A program made the translations under genes and the position numbers. A stretch of 22,903 nt of DNA from Ktedonobacter sp. 13_1_20CM_4_53_11 (GTDB taxonomy: Bacteria; Chloroflexota; Ktedonobacteria; Ktedonobacterales; Ktedonobacteraceae), in assembly GCA_001919995.1 (NCBI GenBank), contig MNIY01000057.1, positions 1 to 22,903 of the forward strand, written 5' to 3'. The notes below the pieces were generated by a model that saw only the letters and a program-made list of their open reading frames with translations, made no database searches and was not told the origin of the DNA. Below, one piece after another: positions 1-7,975 of the stretch. Each line of letters begins with the position of its first letter. The first letter of the stretch is position 1.

Positions 1-1
1 T

Positions 2-3000
2 TCGCAACTCCCGCTTGACACCGTCGTCTCCTACGTCACACAGATCGCCGAGGCCTTGCAATATGCACACGATCAGAAGGTGATCCATCGCGACATTAAG
101 CCGGAGAACATACTGCTTGGGCGCAACAACGAGGTCCTGTTGAGCGATTTTGGTATTGCCATCATGACTCAGAGTTCAGCCTCCCAGCATCCCCAGGATG
201 CGGCAGGATCCATTGCCTACATGGCTCCCGAGCAGATCCAGGCGCATCCGGGCCCAGCAAGCGATCAGTATGCTTTGGGCATTGTCATCTATGAATGGCT
301 GAGCGGAGATCGCCCTTTTCACGGGTCGTTTACAGAGATTGCCATCAAGCATGCGCTTACTCCTCCGCCATCTTTACGTGAGAAGGTTTCTACCATCCCA
401 CCTGCCGTTGAGCAAGTGGTATTGAAGGCGCTGGCTAAGAATCCAAAACAACGCTTTGAGCGGGTGCAGGCTTTTGCCGAAGCCCTGGAAGAAGCCAGTA
501 AGGAAGAAGCATCTGGGCGGACTCTCTTTGTGTCTGGCTCGGATATCCCTGGGCAACACCCAGCCGAAAGTGAACCTACAGCGGGCCAATGGAAAGCTCG
601 ACCCCACAACTTGCCTGCGCAACTCACCTCCCTGATTGGACGCGAAGAAGAGATCCAGGTATTATGTACACTCCTGCAACGACCAGAGATACGCCTCGTC
701 ACCCTCACAGGTACCGGTGGTGTCGGCAAAACACGCCTGGCCTTGCAGGTCGCAACTGACCTGCTCGATGACTTTGCCGGCGATATCTGCTTCGTCCCGC
801 TGGCTCCCGTCAGTGATCCCAACCTGGTCGTCCCCACTATCGTCCAGGCGCTCGGACTCGAAGTGAGCGGAGATCAACCACTGCTTGACCTCTTGAAAGT
901 ATCACTCCGAGACAAACGTCTGCTGCTGCTGCTCGACAACTTTGAGCAGGTGCTCGGGGCAGCGCCTGGCCTTTCGGAACTGCTGTCAGTCTGCCCCCAC
1001 CTCAAAATCCTGGTGACCAGTCGCGCTGTGCTGCACATCCGTGGTGAACACGAGTTTCTTGTACCACCACTGAGGTTACCCGACCTCACCCACCTTCCAG
1101 AGAGCGAAGTCCTCTCACAGTATGCGGCGGTAGCCCTTTTCTTGCAATGTGCGAAGGCAGCCAAGCCTGACTTCCAGATGACTCCCGCAAACATCCGTGC
1201 CGTCGCTGAAATCTGTGTTAGCCTGGATGGGCTACCTCTTGCTATTGAGTTGGCAGGTGCACGCGCCAAAGTCCTACCCCCTCAGGCCCTTCTGACGCGC
1301 TTAAGGCATCGATTGCAGGTATTGACGATCGGAGCACGGGATGTCCCTGCCCGGCAACAAACGCTCCGTAACACGCTTGCTTGGAGTTATGATCTGCTAG
1401 GTGTCAAGGAACAGCTACTTTTCAGGCGGCTCTCTGTCTTTGTTGGCGGCTGCACCCTGGGGGCCGTAGAGGCTATGTATAGTACTCTCAGTGATAGGCC
1501 CGCATACGTATTGGACGGGATAGCGTCACTCATTGACAAGAGCTTGCTGCGCCAAACGGAGCAGGAGGGGGAGGAGCCACGTCTGCTGATGTTGGAGACG
1601 ATTCGCGAGTATGGCCTGGAGGTCCTCACCACTAGTGGAGAGATGCAGAACGCGCGGCGGGCTCACGCTCTCTATTACCTGTCACTGGCGGAGGATGCGG
1701 AGACTGAGGTCGGGGGCCCACAGCAAGCTGTATGGTTGGACCGCTTAGAGCGGGAGCATGACAACCTGCGAGCAGCGTTGCAGTGGTCGTTAGGACAAAC
1801 TGGAGATGATGAGTCCGTGGAAAAAGAGCAGGATTTGGAGATTGCCTTGAGGTTGGGAGGAGCGTTGCGGAGTTTCTGGAGGGTCCATGGTCACATCACT
1901 GAGGGAAGGAGCTTCCTTGAGCGGGCGCTGGCGGCAAGTAAAGGAGCTGCGGCATTTGTGCGAGCAAAGGCACTCATTGCTGCTGCGAACCTGGCCTTCA
2001 TCCAGAGCGACTATGATAGCATGGAGATACTATGCAAGGAGAGCCTGGCGCTGTACCAGGAACTCGAAGACCTGCCAGGTATAGCGCACTCCGTCTATCT
2101 ATTGGCGAACGTGGCCTGGACAAGAGGCGACACAGCAACAGCGCGCTCCCTGTTGACGGAAGCTCAATCACTCGCCAGAGCGATCGACGACGAGGAGTAC
2201 GTCGCCTGGTCGCTGTTCGTCCAAGGACTGTTGGAGAGCAGTCAGGGTAACTACCCCAGGGCACGTACACTGTTCGAGGAGAGCCTGAAGATACACAGGC
2301 AGTTGCAGAATAAGAGAGGGATAGCTCATTCGCTCTCTCAACTGGCACAGGTGCTCTTTGTTTCCCAAAGCGATCAGGAGAGAGTACCCTCTCTGCTCGA
2401 GGAATGTCTCGCACTCTCCGAGGAGATAGGTTTCAAGGAGGGAGTTGCCGCATCGTCCTGGCTTTCGGGACAGGTAGCGCTTAGGCAGGGAGACCTTGTC
2501 AAAGCGCGCTCGCTAGCCGAGAAGGGTGTGGCACTCTACAGAGAAATGGGTCACCGGCACGGCATGGCTGAGTCCCTTCCTGCTTTAGGGAAGGTGCTCG
2601 CTGCCCAGGGCGACTATCCAACAGCACGCACGTTGTACGAGGAGGGCCTGGCAATCTCTGGAGAGTTGGGCGAAAAATGGGTGGTCGCTCAATGCCTGGT
2701 GGGATTGGGGGAAGTAGTTGCGGCCCAGCGACAGTTAGCCTGGGCGGCACAACTCTGGGGGGTAGCGGAGGCTCTACGCGACGCTATTGACGTGCCTTTA
2801 CCGCCTGTCGAGCGCACGAGTTATGACCGCTCGGTTGCCGCTACACGCGCCCACCTTGGGGAGGGGGCATTTGCCACGGCGTGGGCACAGGGACGGTCCA
2901 TGACGCCAGAGCAGGTCCTCGTCGCGCAGGGACGAAAACCTGGCCCGCCGCCGAAGACAATTATCCCGCCACCAACCTATCCTGATGGACTCTCGGCACG

Positions 3001-3175
3001 GGAAGTAGAGGTGCTGTGTCTGGTGGCGGCTGGCTTGACCGACGTCCAGATAGCCGAAAAGCTGATTCTCAGTCCTCGCACCGTGCATGCTCATACCAGC
3101 TCCATTTACAGCAAGCTCGACATTACTTCGCGCAGTGCGGCAACTCGCTACGCTATTGAGCACCACCTCGCCTGA
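2..3175 (+). CDS. Ser/Thr kinase - STAND ATPase - TPR - LuxR-type regulator (5' end outside window)
   Basis: Multidomain signalling regulator whose N-terminus lies outside the window; the frame is open from base 2. Numbering from the TTG at 56, the kinase part shows the catalytic loop HRDIKPEN (11-18), DFG (31-33) and APE (57-59), so the end of the catalytic domain is intact. A STAND/NB-ARC-like ATPase follows, with Walker A GTGGVGKT (219-226) and a Walker B ending in D294 (LLLLLDNF). About 400 residues of TPR-like helical repeats come next. The last 62 residues (from about 978) are a LuxR/GerE helix-turn-helix starting GLSAREVEVL. The likely role is a cytoplasmic sensor that phosphorylates targets, oligomerises through its ATPase and binds DNA; the signal is unknown. 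A kinase-less paralogue lies at 11038-13641. The domain calls are secure, but the integrated function is inferred. Confidence 0.93.
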   Translation, partial: SQLPLDTVVSYVTQIAEALQYAHDQKVIHRDIKPENILLGRNNEVLLSDFGIAIMTQSSASQHPQDAAGSIAYMAPEQIQAHPGPASDQYALGIVIYEWLSGDRPFHGSFTEIAIKHALTPPPSLREKVSTIPPAVEQVVLKALAKNPKQRFERVQAFAEALEEASKEEASGRTLFVSGSDIPGQHPAESEPTAGQWKARPHNLPAQLTSLIGREEEIQVLCTLLQRPEIRLVTLTGTGGVGKTRLALQVATDLLDDFAGDICFVPLAPVSDPNLVVPTIVQALGLEVSGDQPLLDLLKVSLRDKRLLLLLDNFEQVLGAAPGLSELLSVCPHLKILVTSRAVLHIRGEHEFLVPPLRLPDLTHLPESEVLSQYAAVALFLQCAKAAKPDFQMTPANIRAVAEICVSLDGLPLAIELAGARAKVLPPQALLTRLRHRLQVLTIGARDVPARQQTLRNTLAWSYDLLGVKEQLLFRRLSVFVGGCTLGAVEAMYSTLSDRPAYVLDGIASLIDKSLLRQTEQEGEEPRLLMLETIREYGLEVLTTSGEMQNARRAHALYYLSLAEDAETEVGGPQQAVWLDRLEREHDNLRAALQWSLGQTGDDESVEKEQDLEIALRLGGALRSFWRVHGHITEGRSFLERALAASKGAAAFVRAKALIAAANLAFIQSDYDSMEILCKESLALYQELEDLPGIAHSVYLLANVAWTRGDTATARSLLTEAQSLARAIDDEEYVAWSLFVQGLLESSQGNYPRARTLFEESLKIHRQLQNKRGIAHSLSQLAQVLFVSQSDQERVPSLLEECLALSEEIGFKEGVAASSWLSGQVALRQGDLVKARSLAEKGVALYREMGHRHGMAESLPALGKVLAAQGDYPTARTLYEEGLAISGELGEKWVVAQCLVGLGEVVAAQRQLAWAAQLWGVAEALRDAIDVPLPPVERTSYDRSVAATRAHLGEGAFATAWAQGRSMTPEQVLVAQGRKPGPPPKTIIPPPTYPDGLSAREVEVLCLVAAGLTDVQIAEKLILSPRTVHAHTSSIYSKLDITSRSAATRYAIEHHLA

Positions 3176-3395
3176 CAGGGACACCGCAAGGGCAATACAT
3201 TTCACAGCGTCAGGTATTTCATTCTAATGCAGCAATCTCACATGTGACCTGAACCCCTGCTGATAGGTGGAGGAGCAAAGGATATGATGTAACCTCCGCC
3301 GAATCTATTGAGGTAAAAACTATATTGGGGTTCCTGTCATCCGCTTTTTCACTCATCGCGAGGGAGCTCCCAGATAAACCAAAAAAGGAGATCTT
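3176..3395. promoter_or_regulatory. Gap before the DoxX-like gene with an SD-containing hairpin
   Basis: No gene of normal size is seen here. The stretch contains an imperfect inverted repeat, GGTGGAGG (3266-3273) against CCTCCGCC (3293-3300), with eight pairs including one G-U and a 19-nt loop. The left arm continues into a Shine-Dalgarno-like GGAGGAG, and the loop holds ATG ATG TAA, a two-codon open frame. No convincing -35/-10 pair was recognised, although the promoter of the gene at 3396 should lie here. Whether the hairpin is functional is unknown. Confidence 0.3.
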
Positions 3396-3944
3396 ATGAA
3401 GACGTTGTTCAGTTTCAAGACATTGTTCAGTTTCGCCGAACGGCTCGCGGGGCCGTTATTGCGTATTAGCTTGGGCCTGGTCCTGCTCTGGATTGGATCC
3501 CTGCATCTTCAAAATCCCCAATCAATCGTTGTCTTGCTCTCGATGTCGCTCCCTTTCCTGGCCTTCAGCACGTTCGTCTATGTGCTCGGCGCGCTTGAAG
3601 TCATTGCTGGCGTGCTGCTTATCGCTGGTCTTTGGGTGCGCTATGTCGCTCTGTTGGCCCTGGTGCTGTTTGCCGGGACGCTGACCATTTTCGTGATTGC
3701 GCCAGCAGTAACAGGCTTCCCCATCCTCAACCTGACGGGACAGTTCCTGCTGAAGGACATAGTTCTGGCTTCCGCTGCCATCACGGTGGTGGCAAGGGAT
3801 GCGGCCATGCATGAGGCGAAACGTGCTCAGCGCACCCATCTTGCTAGCCGTTCAGGAGATCACACGCTCTCCCCTATGAACAGCGAGGGCACGCAGGTGA
3901 ATGATGCAGCACCAGGTGAGCAAACTCATTCGCACCCAGCATAG
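3396..3944 (+). CDS. DoxX/DUF417-like four-helix membrane protein
   Basis: A 182-residue integral membrane protein with about four hydrophobic segments (roughly 20-38, 58-83, 84-105 and 118-137) and a polar, probably cytoplasmic C-terminal tail. WIG near the first helix and the motif GQFLLKD before the last helix resemble the DoxX superfamily, especially the DUF417/YkgB (RclC) branch, which is linked to redox or chlorine stress in enterobacteria. AGGAG at 3386-3390 supports the ATG at 3396. The N-terminus carries a duplicated six-residue unit (KTLFSF twice). A strong terminator follows, so this is probably a single-gene transcript. The superfamily call is reasonable, but the exact branch and function are uncertain. 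Confidence 0.75.
   Translation: MKTLFSFKTLFSFAERLAGPLLRISLGLVLLWIGSLHLQNPQSIVVLLSMSLPFLAFSTFVYVLGALEVIAGVLLIAGLWVRYVALLALVLFAGTLTIFVIAPAVTGFPILNLTGQFLLKDIVLASAAITVVARDAAMHEAKRAQRTHLASRSGDHTLSPMNSEGTQVNDAAPGEQTHSHPA
3399..3434 (+). repeat. 18-bp in-frame tandem duplication in the DoxX-like gene
   Basis: Two adjacent 18-bp units, 3399-3416 and 3417-3434, differ at one base (acg/aca) and encode KTLFSF twice just after the start codon. It looks like recent replication slippage that kept the frame. Confidence 0.8.
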
Positions 3945-3991
3945 TTAGCCAACTAACTTCCACACTACACCTGCACTCCGGTAGAGTAGAA

Positions 3992-4041
3992 AAGCTGGCT
4001 GGACTGGCATCATTCCATGCCAGTCCAGCCAGCTTCTTTTT
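3992..4041 (+). terminator. Strong Rho-independent terminator
   Basis: A perfect 19-bp stem (3992-4010 with 4017-4035) closes a 6-nt loop and is followed by CTTTTT (4036-4041). It lies 47 bp after the stop codon of the DoxX-like gene and should isolate it from the E1 region downstream. Confidence 0.93.
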
Positions 4042-4127
4042 GATCCGCTCCTTAAGCCACTGAACAGATCTTCGGCATCGCTAGCAACAGACGCAAGTAG
4101 TCAGCACAGGAGGAGGAGTTCTACCAA

Positions 4128-4160
4128 ATGCGAAAAACCACACATGCTCATCACAGCTAG
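4128..4160 (+). CDS. Possible 10-residue leader peptide with a very strong ribosome site
   Basis: AGGAGGAGGAG at 4108-4118 is followed nine bases later by an ATG (4128) opening a frame that encodes MRKTTHAHHS and stops with TAG at 4158-4160, inside the first bases of element E1. It has three His and two Thr codons. The ribosome site is striking for such a short frame, which is the only reason to list it. No attenuator hairpin pair was found, so translation and function are guesses. Confidence 0.25.
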   Translation: MRKTTHAHHS

Positions 4161-4248
4161 GTAATTCTGTTTAGTGAATGCTAGAGCAATGGAGAGATGG
4201 AATTACACATTTCTGTCGATGCATTCCTACTCTCATTAAGGTATATCT
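4156..4248 (+). promoter_or_regulatory. Element E1: three-block conserved regulatory element
   Basis: First of three copies in the window. Block 1 (4156-4173) reads GCTAGGTAATTCTGTTTAG-like; block 2 (4200-4221) begins GAATTACAC and ends TGTCGATG; block 3 (4239-4248) is AGGTATATCT. The gaps are 26 and 17 bp. GTAATTC in block 1 and GAATTAC in block 2 form an inverted pair. Block 3 contains a TATATC that resembles a -10 element. It ends 79 bp before the membrane protein gene at 4328. It is likely a promoter with upstream operator half-sites; the binding factors are unknown. Confidence 0.7.
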
Positions 4249-4327
4249 CTTGGTATGGTGAGCAGCATAGGTTCAAGTAGTAACGGAACTCCTGAGACAT
4301 ATATGCAAAGAAAGAGGGGAAATCCTT

Positions 4328-4939
4328 ATGCAACGGCCGTTTTCCCTGTCTGATCGCAACCACACCAATAACCTCCTGCAGGCCATCGTTTTGCTCCTGC
4401 TTGGAGTCGTCTTCCTTGCGATTGCATGGCTAGGCATGCTCAATACCTATTCCATGGGCGTCTTGCTCTTTGGTCTGGGAATGTTAGGAGTTGCCCCGCT
4501 CAATCCCAGGCGCTTTCTCCCGGCAGGTTGGTTGACGACAACTCTTGGGGTGGCAACCTTCCTCATGTTTCGACACTATATTCCTGATAGCCAGGTCCTT
4601 ACCGCCCATCTTCTTGCCATTGGAGTGGGGCTGCTCGGCATTGCATGGATAGCTCGTCACGGTCATATTGGCGCGGGAGCGCTGACACCAGGGGTCTTTG
4701 TTGTGGGGGTGGGGGTCACCGAGTACTTGCAAGCAGTACATCTCACTCCTTCTGCCCTGGTTCCTTTTGCGCTTTCCCTCTGGCTCCCCGGATCTGGCCT
4801 CTTTGTGCTTGGGCTGGTCTGCCTGGCGATGAATGGAAGAACATCCATCCATGCAAAGCGCCACGTGGCGAACCGTACAGAAACAAACATTCACGATGGG
4901 AGTAGCGTCGTACGTTCCACGAACGAGAACGGCAAGTGA
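4328..4939 (+). CDS. Multi-pass membrane protein of unknown function
   Basis: A 203-residue hydrophobic protein with about five or six membrane segments (roughly 17-38, 42-60, 66-82, 88-108, 113-133 and 140-166) and a hydrophilic tail of about 35 residues rich in His, Arg and Asn. I do not recognise the family. A purine-rich GAGGGGA at 4314-4320 supports the ATG at 4328. The gene lies just downstream of element E1. After it come a scrap of sigma-factor region 4 and then cydAB, so all could be on one transcript. That context suggests a role in membrane or respiratory stress, but this is inference only. Confidence 0.75.
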   Translation: MQRPFSLSDRNHTNNLLQAIVLLLLGVVFLAIAWLGMLNTYSMGVLLFGLGMLGVAPLNPRRFLPAGWLTTTLGVATFLMFRHYIPDSQVLTAHLLAIGVGLLGIAWIARHGHIGAGALTPGVFVVGVGVTEYLQAVHLTPSALVPFALSLWLPGSGLFVLGLVCLAMNGRTSIHAKRHVANRTETNIHDGSSVVRSTNENGK

Positions 4940-4960
4940 ATTAACCTGGCGACGCAAGGT

Positions 4961-5065
4961 ATGAAGATTAGCTCGAAAAAAGAACTGCGTATATCACGCG
5001 AACGTGTTCGACAGCTCGAAGTGGTAGCTCTGATGAAGATACGCCACCAGTATACATGTCAATAA
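4961..5065 (+). pseudogene. Remnant of sigma-70 region 4.2 (helix-turn-helix end)
   Basis: A 34-codon frame with the segment [11 protein letters not shown], the DNA-recognition helix of sigma-70 region 4.2. Codons from about 4979 to 5044 match the C-terminus of the sigma factor at 13912-14766 at 17 of 22 aligned residues, and the nucleotide match is also visible. Regions 1-3 are missing, so it cannot be a working sigma factor. It starts about 20 bp after the membrane gene's stop, and its own stop lies in the first unit of the 24-bp tandem repeat before cydA. It is most likely the relic of a third sigma gene; a small anti-sigma-like DNA-binding peptide is a remote alternative. Confidence 0.8.
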
Positions 5066-5105
5066 TCTCTTGTCTGTAAACGTCAATAATCTCTCGTCTG
5101 TAAAG
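5058..5105 (+). repeat. 24-bp tandem duplication immediately upstream of cydA
   Basis: Units 5058-5081 and 5082-5105 both start GTCAATAATCTCT and end GTCTGTAAA, with 22 of 24 positions identical. The second unit runs into the cydA ribosome site AAGGAG (5103-5108). It could be a duplicated regulator site or simple slippage. Confidence 0.8.
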
Positions 5106-5116
5106 GAGAGTTCTTC

Positions 5117-6472
5117 ATGTCTGATCTCTTAGCTGCGCGGGCTCAGATGGGCACCTCGCTCGCTTTCCATATCATCTTTGCTTCCCTGGGAATTGGACTG
5201 CCACTGCTTCTGTGTATTGCCGAAGGGCTTGCTCTCCGGTACAAAGATAGTGGCTGGATGACGCTCACCCGCCGTTGGACGAAAGCCTTTGCCCTGCTCT
5301 TCGCCATCGGCGCAGTCTCCGGCACAATACTCTCGTTTGAAATCGGCCTGCTCTGGCCGGCCTATACCAAGTTTTCCGGCTCGATCATCGGCCTACCGTT
5401 TGCCCTGGAGGGCTTTGCCTTCTTTTTAGAGGCCATCTTCCTCGGCCTCTACCTGTATGGATGGGAGCGCCTCTCGCCGCGTGCGCACTGGCTCTGTTCG
5501 TTTCCCCTCTGGATCAGTGGAGCGGCTTCGGCCTGGTTTATCGTCAGTGCGAACTCCTGGATGAATACGCCAGTCGGTTTCCAGATTACGCATGGACAGG
5601 TGACAGGTATCAATCCCTTACAGGCAATACTCAATCCGAGTACTCCGTATGAGACGACCCATATGCTCCTGGCAGCCTATGTGGCAACCGGCTTCGGCGT
5701 TGCCGCTATCTATGCCATCCAAATCCTGCGCGGCAAACGCGAACCGTACTACCGCAAAGGACTCATGCTGGCGATGGCGCTGGGCGCCATCGCCATCCCA
5801 TTCCAGATTTTCGATGGTGACTTGAGTGCCCGTTCGCTTGCGGATCTCCAGCCTGCCAAGTTAGCCGCGATGGAGGGGGTCTTCCATACGGAGAAAGGCG
5901 CGCCGGTCAAGATCGGTGGCATCGTTGATGATAAGACAGGGCAGGTCCTGTTTGCCATCGAAATCCCTGATGGATTGAGCATCCTGGCCAGAGGTGATCC
6001 ACATGCCACCATTGTAGGTCTCGATAAATACGCGCCTCAAGATCGACCTGACCCTTTCTTTGTGCATCCCTCGTTTGATGGCATGGTCGGCAGCGGTTTC
6101 TTTACCCTGCTCATCGGGGGCTTATTCTGGCTGCTCTACTTCAAGCGCAAACGGGTTGTTCCTGAGAATCGCCTGGTGCTGTGGGGGATCGTCCTGTCCG
6201 CTCCGCTCTCTTTTATCGCGATAGAACTTGGCTGGATCGTCACCGAACTGGGCCGCCAACCCTGGGTCATCTATAACATCCTGCGCACATCGGATGCGGT
6301 GACGACCGCGCCAGGACTGGGCATCAGCTTTGCGATTTTCTCCGGCATCTACGTGGTGCTGGCGATCACCCTGATCGTGCTTCTGCTGCGCCTGGCGCGT
6401 TCACCGCTGCCCAAGCAGGAGTGGCCTGTCCTCGTGAGTAGTAGTAGTGAAGAAAAGGGTGGCACGAAATGA
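5117..6472 (+). CDS. cydA: Cytochrome bd oxidase subunit I
   Basis: Subunit I of the quinol-oxidising cytochrome bd terminal oxidase, an integral membrane protein that reduces O2 to water and tolerates low oxygen and oxidative stress. The 451-residue length fits the short Q-loop type. The haem and proton-path residues expected from the E. coli enzyme are visible: H18, E98, E105, H182 and M323. The quinol-loop segment PAKLAAMEGVF (with K248 and E253) and the signature GRQPW (379-383) are also present. The ATG at 5117 has AAGGAG eight bases upstream. The stop codon overlaps the cydB start by four bases (ATGA), so the two are translationally coupled. No cydDC assembly genes are in the window. 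Confidence 0.97.
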   Translation: MSDLLAARAQMGTSLAFHIIFASLGIGLPLLLCIAEGLALRYKDSGWMTLTRRWTKAFALLFAIGAVSGTILSFEIGLLWPAYTKFSGSIIGLPFALEGFAFFLEAIFLGLYLYGWERLSPRAHWLCSFPLWISGAASAWFIVSANSWMNTPVGFQITHGQVTGINPLQAILNPSTPYETTHMLLAAYVATGFGVAAIYAIQILRGKREPYYRKGLMLAMALGAIAIPFQIFDGDLSARSLADLQPAKLAAMEGVFHTEKGAPVKIGGIVDDKTGQVLFAIEIPDGLSILARGDPHATIVGLDKYAPQDRPDPFFVHPSFDGMVGSGFFTLLIGGLFWLLYFKRKRVVPENRLVLWGIVLSAPLSFIAIELGWIVTELGRQPWVIYNILRTSDAVTTAPGLGISFAIFSGIYVVLAITLIVLLLRLARSPLPKQEWPVLVSSSSEEKGGTK

Positions 6473-7527
6473 CATTAACCTACACGATATTGATCATCCT
6501 CTGGCTTTCGCTGATCGTCTATGCTGTCCTTGGCGGAGCGGACTTTGGCGGGGGCATCTGGGACTTCTTCGCCTTTGGTCAAGAGGCACAACGTCAACGC
6601 CGTTTGATTGGGCAGGCTTTAGGGCCAGTCTGGGAGGCGAATCACGTCTGGCTGATCTTCCTGATCGTGGGACTCTTCACGGCCTTCCCCTTAGCCTTCT
6701 CAGTGCTTTCAATAGCGCTCTTTGTGCCGTTCACCCTGGCAGTGATCGGCATCGTGATGCGTGGAGCGGCCTTTATGTTTCGAGGCCAGGTTGATGATGC
6801 CACGACCTCGCGTCGGATCTGGGGCCGTGTGTTCAGTACCGCCAGCACCATCACCCCTTTCTTTTTCGGTGCCGCAGCCGCGGCAGTGGCCAGCGGCCAG
6901 GTTCACGTGGAGGCGGGTCGTGTTCAGACCGATCTCCTGGCCGGCTGGACAACGCCTTTCGCACTGACTATCGGCGCTTTAGCGCTCTCGCTGTGTGCCG
7001 TGCTCGCGGCCGTTAATCTGATAGTCGAGGCTCAGAACAGCAATGAGCCTGAACTCGTGGAGGCGTTTCGCCGCCGTGCCATGATCGCGGGAGCCATAAC
7101 GCTGGGACTGGATGCCATTGCCTTCATTCTGTCACCGTTCCAGGCGCCACTTTTATTGAACGGTGCGCTCGATCACGCGCTGCCCCTGATCATTGCTACA
7201 GCGCTGATCGGAGTGGGAGCTGCCACCTCGTTGCTACTGAGGCGCTACCGCCTGGCGCGTGTTCTGGCCTTCACCGTCACGGCCTTCATTTTTGCTTCCT
7301 GGGGGTTGTCGCAATTTCCCTACCTGGTCCCGGTTTCTGTGACCATAAGCAATGCTGCCAGTCCACCTTCCACACAGCTGGCGCTGCTCATTGGCACTCT
7401 TGTTGGTATGGCATTGCTCTTGCCCTCACTCTGGTTGCTTTTCCATGTCTTCAAGGGCAAGCATCCTGCACTGAACGGTCAGGAGAAAGCGGAGGAAACG
7501 AAAGAGCCAACATCCACACACCGCTAA
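6469..7527 (+). CDS. cydB: Cytochrome bd oxidase subunit II
   Basis: Second subunit of the bd-type quinol oxidase, 352 residues with about eight or nine membrane helices. The N-terminal signature GGADFGGGIWDFF (22-34, with D25) and GPVWEANHVW (52-61) are characteristic of CydB. The ATG overlaps the cydA stop by four bases. The C-terminal tail is hydrophilic and rich in Glu, Lys and Thr. A truncated MFS gene begins in another frame right at its end, so the 3' flank is a rearrangement scar, but cydB itself looks complete. Confidence 0.96.
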   Translation: MTLTYTILIILWLSLIVYAVLGGADFGGGIWDFFAFGQEAQRQRRLIGQALGPVWEANHVWLIFLIVGLFTAFPLAFSVLSIALFVPFTLAVIGIVMRGAAFMFRGQVDDATTSRRIWGRVFSTASTITPFFFGAAAAAVASGQVHVEAGRVQTDLLAGWTTPFALTIGALALSLCAVLAAVNLIVEAQNSNEPELVEAFRRRAMIAGAITLGLDAIAFILSPFQAPLLLNGALDHALPLIIATALIGVGAATSLLLRRYRLARVLAFTVTAFIFASWGLSQFPYLVPVSVTISNAASPPSTQLALLIGTLVGMALLLPSLWLLFHVFKGKHPALNGQEKAEETKEPTSTHR

Positions 7528-7876
7528 ACTTTTGCTGTGCGGTGTGTTTGCTTGTGGCATCGTAAGTCTAGGCGATGGAGCAGTGACGCCGATGGTGTCG
7601 TCCCTCCTCTCATTTGCCAGCCCACCAACCAGGCAAGGCGAAACGCTGGGTCTTGCACAAGGTGCCGCGGGGCTCGGACGAGTCATAGGTCCACTGGCCG
7701 CAGGAAGCCTCTTCGCGATTGGGGGTTCGGGCGCACCTTTCTTCTTTGGGAGTGCGCTCGTCGTGCTGGCAGCGTTGATCGCGTTCCCCACGCTTTCAAG
7801 CAAGCACGAGGTAACCCTTACGCATTCCACGCCTGAGGTTCAAACAATCTCTACAGCGCAAGATCGTTCCTCCTGA
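7523..7876 (+). pseudogene. C-terminal remnant of an MFS (TetA-like) transporter
   Basis: About 115 codons matching the last three or four helices of a drug/H+ antiporter-type MFS protein: a P-x-x-S-S-L-L-S-like segment followed by RQGETLGLAQGAAGLGRVIG, then two hydrophobic helices and a polar tail. A complete MFS protein has about 400 residues and 12 helices, so some 290 are absent. There is no ribosome site; the only start available is a TTG at 7532, five bases past the cydB stop. The frame is open back into the cydB tail, where it is merely a shadow. It is best read as a fragment left by a deletion or insertion next to cydB. Confidence 0.8.
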
Positions 7877-7938
7877 AGAAAGGCCATATCTGCTCTTCTC
7901 TTTCTAAAATCGCTTAGAAGGAAGATTCCCAAAGCAAC

Positions 7939-7975
7939 GTTGGTATTCTTACCAACTACAGAGGGCCAGTTGGTA
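7939..7975. other. Two mutually exclusive hairpins at the ftsH stop codon
   Basis: GTTGGTA (7939-7945) can pair with TACCAAC (7950-7956), closing a 4-nt loop. The same TACCAACT arm (7950-7957) can instead pair with AGTTGGTA (7968-7975), closing a 10-nt loop. The ftsH stop codon lies inside. There is no T-run on either side, so this is at best a weak terminator or an mRNA 3'-end stabiliser. Confidence 0.4.

Noticed and set aside
2798..3205. Long minus-strand frames inside the STAND regulators, FtsH and cydAB
   Set aside because: They are shadows of well-supported genes with clear conserved domains in the other frame.
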